A stretch of 64,000 nucleotides of DNA from the NCBI GenBank assembly GCA_022495005.1, contig JAGYXB010001325.1, positions 124,001 through 188,000 on the forward strand. The letters are read 5' to 3'. Positions 58,146 to 64,000 of this stretch are shown piece by piece (position 1 is the first letter of the stretch; every line of letters starts with the position of its first letter). This DNA is from Rhyacophila brunnea (Eukaryota; Arthropoda; Insecta; Trichoptera; Rhyacophilidae). Under the pieces are notes generated by a model, which did not search any database, had not been told where the DNA came from, and saw only the letters and a program-made list of their open reading frames with translations. The translations under genes were made by a program, and so were the position numbers.

Positions 58146-59526
58146 CCTTCCAAAAAGCCACGAGCTATTTAAGAATTTCTTAAGCATATTTTACTATTAA
58201 TTATTGATATGTTAAAAAAATGCAAAACTTAATAACACTTACCTAACCCTATTTATAGTTTATATTTCGTAATATAAATATATCGATGAATTTTGTCAAA
58301 ATGTTGTTTTTTTTTTTTTTTTTTTCATTTATATTAATACGTCTAACTTAGTTTAAACCCTAAAGAGACCCTTAGAAAAAATACCACGTGGTAGTGCCAC
58401 CTGTCAATATTCTTGTCGATGCGAACAATCAGCGCTCGGAATCGAAAATTTTACGAACTGGAGCGCTTGATAACTTTACGAAAATATTAACATAGGTTGT
58501 TATTTAATTTTATATGAATTTTATGAAAATAAGTTAGTTAGATTTTTTGTTATATTATGGCCTATCTAGCTCAGAAGGTCAAATAAATTGTTCCACGAGA
58601 CTGAGCGATAGTTTTAGGGATTTTATGAACCGGAACGGCGCTCTGGTGCGCTCTGGTCCATTTCGACTCCTGCTAACAATAATATCACAAGCAAAGCAAT
58701 ATTATAAGGTGACAATATTTTATAACCAAAGAATGGGTCGAGAAAGATGGCTGAGTGTCTTAGCGGTCGAGGATTGAGGATTGAGGAATCTGTAATGTCA
58801 TTGAAGTAGAGTACCTATACGTTTTATAACTTTACACTTTTTTGCACTCTTTACCATACTGATACGCCTCTTTGCGTGATTACTTCGCATAAAATTAGAT
58901 CACATGATATTTACTTGTATTAATTATATGTTGTAATAAATAAATAGACAGATAATACATACATGTCAAAAGAATATTTTTAGAATATATTACATCATTT
59001 TCATCCTAGATACGTAGTGCAAAGTTATGAAGCATATTCTACTCAACATGGATGAATATAACTACTTAAACAAAAAAACACACATTTTTTGTGAAAGGGG
59101 ATAAGAAAGCAATCCAGTTGTTGAAAATTTTGATTCCCACCACCGATTACCTTTCTTAATAATTTTATTATTAACAGCAAAAATTCTTCAATTTCTGCTA
59201 AGAAAATCGTAAAAATGCTTCGCTGACTGATGTAATTTTGAATCCGGTCTTTTGTTATATAATTAGTTTTCCCGAGTATAATTAATATGAGGACAAAACA
59301 GCGGAAGTGAATTGCAAATTAAGGAGAGCAGTTGTTAGCGGGCGGGGAGGGGGCGCTTAAGAAATGAAAAAGGGTGGGGGTTCGGTATACCTGCCCGGTA
59401 CAAAAGCTCGGGTGAATGCTTTGCCAGGATGACACTAATCAGTCATAAAGCGCAAAATTAATTGCAAAGCTCTCGCTGTGTATAATGCAGTGGATACCAA
59501 CCAATTGAACGCGAAACAAAAAAAAA
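58146..59526. other. AT-rich sequence
   Basis: Contains a run of more than 20 T at about 58304-58326, which may be the tail of a retroposed copy, and a plus frame at 58547-58777 that is not recognised. Near 59340-59400 there is a short G-rich block. Confidence 0.4.
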
Positions 59527-59615
59527 ACTGTACAGATGCTTCACATCAAACGTAGTGCCTCGTGATACGCTCGATTAAGACCGAGTGTGGTGCAGGGCGG
59601 GTTTGGTTTGGAGGG
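59527..59615 (+). repeat. Dispersed repeat Z, copy 2
   Basis: Matches 48486-48575 (AGTGCCTCGTGATACG, AAGACCGAGTGTG, GAGGGCGTGTTTGTG). It directly abuts the family B SINE at 59616. Confidence 0.65.
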
Positions 59616-59757
59616 CGTGTTTGTGTTGTTAGTAATTTTGAACAATGACAAACACCCAGGTTTTGAGAAAATCACATAAATATATTGTGTCCTCACTGGG
59701 ATAGAACTCAGAGTTCCCGGATGGAAGGCCAGCGCCTTACCACGAGAACCGCCGAAA
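59616..59757 (-). mobile_element. tRNA-derived SINE, family B, decayed copy
   Basis: Minus strand: head GGCGGTTCTCGTGGTAAGGC, box-B-like GAGTTCTATCCCAG, then CTCAAAACCTGGGTG-type body and a 3' end AAAATTACTAACAAC. Matches 62508-62650 at roughly 80%, with a 10-bp deletion in the box A region. Confidence 0.8.
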
Positions 59758-60975
59758 TATCAATTTTTGTTATGTGTATTACAGATATTTGCAATTGTCA
59801 ATGAATAATAAATAATATTGTCAGGATGGTGGATGTGAGTATGTGTATTTAATGCGGGTAAGTCAAATAACCTGCGAGGAAGCTTTATGAAATAATGTTA
59901 GTATTAAAAATCTTCATAAGTATGTATGGAATGTTTTTATTAGTCCGATGTAGGTAATAAGCGGGCTGAACAACATTTATATTTTGTAAGCTTGCAGGTT
60001 GGAATTGAAACATGGCGTCTTGTTTATATGCGCCATCTTCCTTTTCATTTTTAGATTCGAATGATATCTGCATTTAATATAAAAATATCTTGGTAATAAT
60101 GTCTGGAAATATTTCTCTAGGTTTGTGAAATTACGTAATACTTGAATTATTTAGATTCATCTCTTACTCATATTAGATTATTCCAGGATAGTTTGTTTCT
60201 CGTTTTTACCTATATTATGTATTGCAATACTATGTCATTTAAAGTTAAAATTACACGTATTCGAAAGTTGAATTAATGAGTAACAGAAAATAATTTAAAA
60301 AAAATGGAATTTACTGATATAGTAGTTAGGTACCTAAATCTAATTATAATATTTTCATAGTGTTGAAATTCGTTTGAAATGTTTACGGTTTTTGACCGAT
60401 TCAAACCGACCGGATTGAAATATTGTCAAATGAATTACCTACTGCCATTTTAATAGCTAATTAACCGTAAACCACGAAACGTCTTGAAACTTGAATAACA
60501 TTTTTAAATATTATAATTTTTTGCACAAAATTTTTATTATTTAAAACCTCTTTAGACATTATGTATATCATTGGAATTATTCTTTATAGATGATGTGATT
60601 CTATTGTTTATGTTGGTTGATTAATGGCTTTATTGAAGGGAGTTTGATTATGTTGTTGAAAACGTTTTTTTTACCATTAACACGTTATATATTTTTTTGC
60701 AGATATTACAATTTTTTTTTTTAAAGATTAATGTGATTTACATTCTCGTGTAGTCCCATTAATTTGTATAGTCAACACTGAATTTATATAGAATTAAAGA
60801 ATAATTAGTTATTATTTGCTTTTCATAAGTTAAGTAAAAAAATATTTTTGAAAAGGAATCAAGATTTTTTTTTCCTTTTCCTTTTCATTCTGACTAATAA
60901 TTGAAATTCATGTGTTTCTATCACGCTGTCTTTTTAAAATAAATATTTGTAAAATGTGTGATTTTATTTTACAAC
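59758..60975. other. AT-rich sequence with no recognisable feature
   Basis: Open frames are short and AT-rich; none is recognised. Confidence 0.5.
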
Positions 60976-61445
60976 ATTTTTATTAGCTCGTATTCTTGTT
61001 TGTCCGGTGGTTGTTTGTTCAGTACAAATCTTGCAATCGATTTTTAACTAACTTCCCGACTAGATAGACATTTGAAACTTTTAGGATATATCAGAACACG
61101 ATGCCAATGCATTCTTTTAATACTTTTGACCATATTAAAGTATAATTGAATTCATTTTCAGTTAATTCTGTTTTGTATGAAAAGGTATTTCGGAAGAAAT
61201 CCGTAAAAAGTAAAATACTATTATTGATTGCCCTATTGTCCTAGCAACTAAATTATTAATATATACGTGCGTTACTATGGAAATCAATATGAAATATCAA
61301 AATGACATTTCAGTATTCTTGTTTGTTTTTTTTTTAAATTTACTTCATATCAAGTACAAGTTTGAGCATATTGAGCATAATAATTCAAATTTAAAAACGT
61401 TGTATATAAAAAGTTCTTTTTATCTTGTAATTATTAGTATATATA
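60976..61445 (+). repeat. Dispersed repeat X, copy 2
   Basis: Inverted relative to 44660-45127 and direct relative to 63893-64000. Particularly well kept is about 61140-61320 (TTCAGTTAATTCTGTT, GTAAAAAGTAAAA, CTAGCAACTAAATTATTAAT, GAAATCAATATGAAATATC). One copy has GGGGGGGTCCTAGC where the other has CCCTATTGTCCTAGC. Confidence 0.8.
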
Positions 61446-61625
61446 CCTACCATCTACACTTATATTTTTTTAACTTTAAAATATGTATGTGTATATATGT
61501 GGAAATTAATTGATATATAAGTTAAGTAGGTGTCTTAATCAGGTGTTTCATCTTACAATCTAACAACAATAAGGTTAATATTATTTTTAAATGATTTTAT
61601 ATGACTTTATAATGTTATAGTATAT

Positions 61626-61935
61626 AATATTTTTAATAAGGAGCGCAGAATAGTTGTAGGTGGGAGTAACACAGAAAGACCGCATAAGAAACCAATTGTT
61701 ATGTAGAGAGGTAAAGCTAGGCGATGTGTTAGCGACCGCCAGGCTAATGAAATGTCAAACGGCCTGCCAGATCGATTGGCGAGTGGATGTCCCTGGACAT
61801 GTAGTCATTCAGTGGTTTGAAAGGGCCACCGAAAAACCCGTTGTTTCGACGAAGTAATCAAGTTAACAACAGCAATTCTGAAGAGTATGGGAAGCTAAGG
61901 AAAGCTTTCGTTCAACAGTGAATCGTCCTTAGCTA
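61626..61935 (+). pseudogene. LINE ORF2 tail, decayed
   Basis: Reads GVTQKDRIRNQLLCREVKL (about 61660-61715), the phrase that in insect LINEs precedes the R-W-x-GHV block, here degraded to RVDVPGHVVIQWFERATEKP. After two stops a TTCGTTCAACAGTGAATCG end resembles the usual CATCCAGCAGTGGATTG tail. Strongly decayed. Confidence 0.65.
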
Positions 61936-62507
61936 ATAGTGATTTATAATATCTACCTGTTTGTGAATAATTGTTGAAGAGTTGGCTATAACTGCTAGAT
62001 ATATCCTGCCCCCGTATTAAAAAAGTGTACAAATAAAAACGTTTTATTTTCGAGAATTTTCCCCAAAAAGAACACAGCCTCCGACTTGTTTTCACTCACT
62101 TTATAAAGTTTCATTAAGTTGGCGGAAAATTTACGTAAGAATTTTTTTTTTATTAAAATAAAACAGAAGCTCACCATTGTATCTAGCCGAATAAAATGTT
62201 TCTCAGAAAAAAAATGTTTTGCTCTAAATGGATCGTCTGAAAATGCTTTTTTTTAATATCAACACGTGTTTAGTTTAAACATATTAATACTATCTACAAA
62301 AAAATTAAAGATTAATAGTATAATAATATTACTAAAATAATTCTCCGGTCTGCATGGACTAGTACCCAGATCTTGAGTTTAAGATCAGGGTTAAGTCAAG
62401 ACGTCAAAAGATAAAGATGGGCGAACCGATTTTTAATTTAAAATATGTGGCAGATGTTTTTTTTTAGAATTATTAATAACCATGTCTTTGCTTTTTCATA
62501 CAAGGTG
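61936..62507. other. AT-rich spacer
   Basis: No gene recognised; two poly-T stretches. Confidence 0.5.
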
Positions 62508-62650
62508 GTTGTTAGTAATTTCGAACAATCACAAACACCCAGACTTTGAGAAAAACACATACATATTATTGTGCGTACTGACCGGGAATCGAACCCAGGA
62601 ACTCTCGGGTGGAAGGCGAGCGCCTTACGCACTGCACCACGAGAGCCGCC
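62508..62650 (-). mobile_element. tRNA-derived SINE, family B
   Basis: Minus strand: GGCTCTCGTGGTGCAGTGCG (box A region) then TGGGTTCGATTCCCGG (box B), body CTCAAAGTCTGGGTGTTTG, and 3' end GAAATTACTAACAACC. The head is close to a tRNA but the fold after the box A region is not intact, so a SINE is the better call. Confidence 0.85.
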
Positions 62651-62734
62651 AGGGTTAACCCTGGGCGTGGGGTGGTCCGTGGGCGGATTGCAAGAAGCAC
62701 ATTAAAAAAATATATACATCTCTTCTGCAATCGA

Positions 62735-62812
62735 GACATGGCTGAAGTTACCGAATGGTTAAAGGCAGGTCTCGAAATGGACCGGAGTGCACTGGAGCCC
62801 CATTCCAGTTTA
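62735..62812 (+). ncRNA. tRNA-Ser-like relic
   Basis: GAAGTTACCGAATGGTTAAA followed by GGCAGGTCTCGAAATGGACC has the order of a serine tRNA: box A with GAATGGTTAA, then an anticodon region reading CTCGAAA. The long variable arm and box B are not recognisable (the sequence continues CACTGGAGCCCC). Either a tRNA pseudogene or another SINE head; not a functional tRNA. Confidence 0.45.
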
Positions 62813-62889
62813 TGAAATAGGCAAAACTATTAAAAAACTATATTTTTTATTCAAAGAATAATTTACAAGATTTGAGAATGTAAAATTTT

Positions 62890-63015
62890 AATTATTGAAC
62901 ATATTACATAATTTTGACACTTCTGAGAAAATATATTATAACCGATAGAAAAAAAATCATTTTTTTGAAAAAAAGTAAGACATCCAGCAGGAGTGGAATC
63001 CACACCGAACCTGCA
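62890..63015 (-). mobile_element. SINE family C fragment
   Basis: Minus strand: ...TCCTGCTGGATGTCTTACTT then a poly-T and TTTTTTTTCTATCGG body, ending CTCAGAAGTGTCAAAATTAT. Forms a head-to-head pair with 63140-63300, giving a large imperfect inverted repeat. Confidence 0.75.
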
Positions 63016-63139
63016 GAGTATTAAGAGGGATTAGTTAAAATTTGTGGCAATTAAATACAAAAGCCGATCGCCAACAATAACTCAATTTGGAAAGCATTTC
63101 AGAGAGTAATAGAAGCCATTAGTTAAAATTTGTCGCAAT

Positions 63140-63300
63140 TAAGTATGACGCCTGTGCATAGTGGTTTATGTGCATGGGTGCAAAACCCGAGAAGTTCGAT
63201 TCTTGCTGGGTGTCTTACTTTTTCAAAAAAAAAGATTTTTTCTATTGGTAATAATATATTTTCTCAGAAGTGTTTTCAAAATGATGTATGTTCAAAACTA
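63140..63300 (+). mobile_element. SINE family C copy
   Basis: Head GCCTGTGCATAGTGGTTTAT and box-B-like GAAGTTCGATTCTTGCTGG, then GTGTCTTACTTTTTCAAAA, TTTTTTCTATTGGTAATA and the 3' end CAGAAGTGTTTTCAAAATG. Same family as 57968-58145. Confidence 0.78.
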
Positions 63301-63451
63301 TTTAATTTGACCATCTGAGTTAGATAGGCAATATAACAAAAAATTGACACACTTATTTTTATAAAATACTCTTAAAATTAGCTTCATTAGCTTTAAAGAT
63401 TTATTCACTTAGATTGTTCGGCAGTTTTATCAAATCAAATCAAATTTAAAA

Positions 63452-63590
63452 AAAAAGACGTAAAACGTATTCTTGACACGTGTGTAAGTTTAACCCGGAT
63501 TCTTCCTTACACGAGTCGGTTACCTGCTATCGCCTTACCCGTGATGTATTTCAGTTCCCATTATTTCTGAGTTCCCTGATTATTACAATA
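63452..63590 (-). repeat. Dispersed repeat Y, copy 2
   Basis: Reverse complement of 51935-52072: GTATTCTTGACACGTGTGTA, GGATTCTTCCTTAC, CGGTTACCTGCTATCGCC, CAGTTCCCATTATTTC. Flanks differ, so the repeat unit is probably about 135 bp. Confidence 0.8.
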
Positions 63591-63892
63591 AGTTAACCGT
63601 CTAAGCTGTCAAAACTGTCTATCTCGCTCTAGAAGTTAACACAGCCAAGAGAGGAGCTGTTAAACATAGCACTTATTGTAACAATTAACTACCTCAATAC
63701 ATACATAAGATAAACTACCGTAGATAGCCGCCTTATGTATAGAATAGCTGCGCAGGTATTCGTTTTAACTAAAATATGCGTAAAATACTTGTAGAAATCA
63801 GATAAATAATATATTAATAGTCTTGATTATACAGAGGTTGCATACTAACACTTCATACAACGGCTTATATATTGTACTATATTCATTAAAGT
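63591..63892. other. Spacer
   Basis: No gene or repeat recognised. Confidence 0.5.
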
Positions 63893-64000
63893 TTTATTTT
63901 ACCACGTTTTTCTTAGCTCGTATTCTTGTTTGTCCGGTGGGTGTTTATCCAGTACAAATCTTGAAATCAATTTTTAACTAACTTCCCTACTAGCTAGACA
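63893..64000 (+). repeat. Dispersed repeat X, copy 3, cut by the window end
   Basis: TTTTACCACGTTTTTCTTAG, TCGTATTCTTGTTTGTCCGG and TTAACTAACTTCCCTACTAG match the first 110 bp of 60976-61445. The remainder lies outside the window. Confidence 0.8.

Noticed and set aside
62570..62645. tRNA gene
   Set aside because: Box A and B motifs are present, but the sequence continues into a body shared with 59616-59757, so it is a SINE head.

Overview
The window looks like a piece of an insect nuclear genome, most likely a moth or butterfly. It is AT-rich and dense in decayed transposons, with almost no host coding sequence. The lepidopteran guess rests on the many GTAGGTACCTA-like strings, on LINE 3' tails of the type GCCTT-CATCCAGCAGTGGATTG followed by GATGATGATG, and on tRNA-derived SINEs. 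None of these is decisive. Coding sequence was read by eye; no database search was possible.

The one clear host gene is a membrane dipeptidase (peptidase family M19) on the minus strand at 32612-33970. It is a single very GC-rich exon that starts at a splice acceptor, so its first exon or exons lie at higher coordinates or outside the window. A weaker host-gene candidate is a short exon with a consensus donor at 5401-5584 (minus).

Layout. 0-5.2 kb: uncertain sequence with a 155-bp tandem duplication, then a LINE endonuclease/RT remnant and a Ty3/gypsy RNase H remnant, both minus. 8.3-12.2 kb: a nearly complete 2.8-kb piggyBac element (one nonsense codon) that landed inside the target-site duplication of an older hAT element. 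12.4-16.4 kb: decayed open frames and LINE tails. 16.4-21.1 kb: nothing recognisable except one short repeat. 21.5-23.8 kb: two hAT elements end to end in opposite orientation, sharing the central of three identical 8-bp duplications. 24.3-26.7 kb: a Jockey/CR1-like LINE. 28.6-31.9 kb: three DNA-transposon derivatives in a row. 34.2-36.9 kb: a hAT MITE, then a LINE RT split by another hAT MITE. 37.6-43.5 kb: a 5.9-kb hAT-bounded unit carrying a decayed Helitron, a possible Harbinger remnant and a minisatellite built from LINE 3' tails. 44-64 kb: more hAT MITEs, LINE tails, a piggyBac-type MITE inside a SINE, three SINE families, and three dispersed unclassified repeats.

Most boundaries of DNA transposons given here are supported by terminal inverted repeats plus an 8-bp (hAT) or TTAA (piggyBac) duplication read directly from the sequence. 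No operon, CRISPR array, rRNA gene or functional tRNA gene was seen. The genes do not form a pathway; the story of the window is layered transposition, and several nesting events can be put in order of age.
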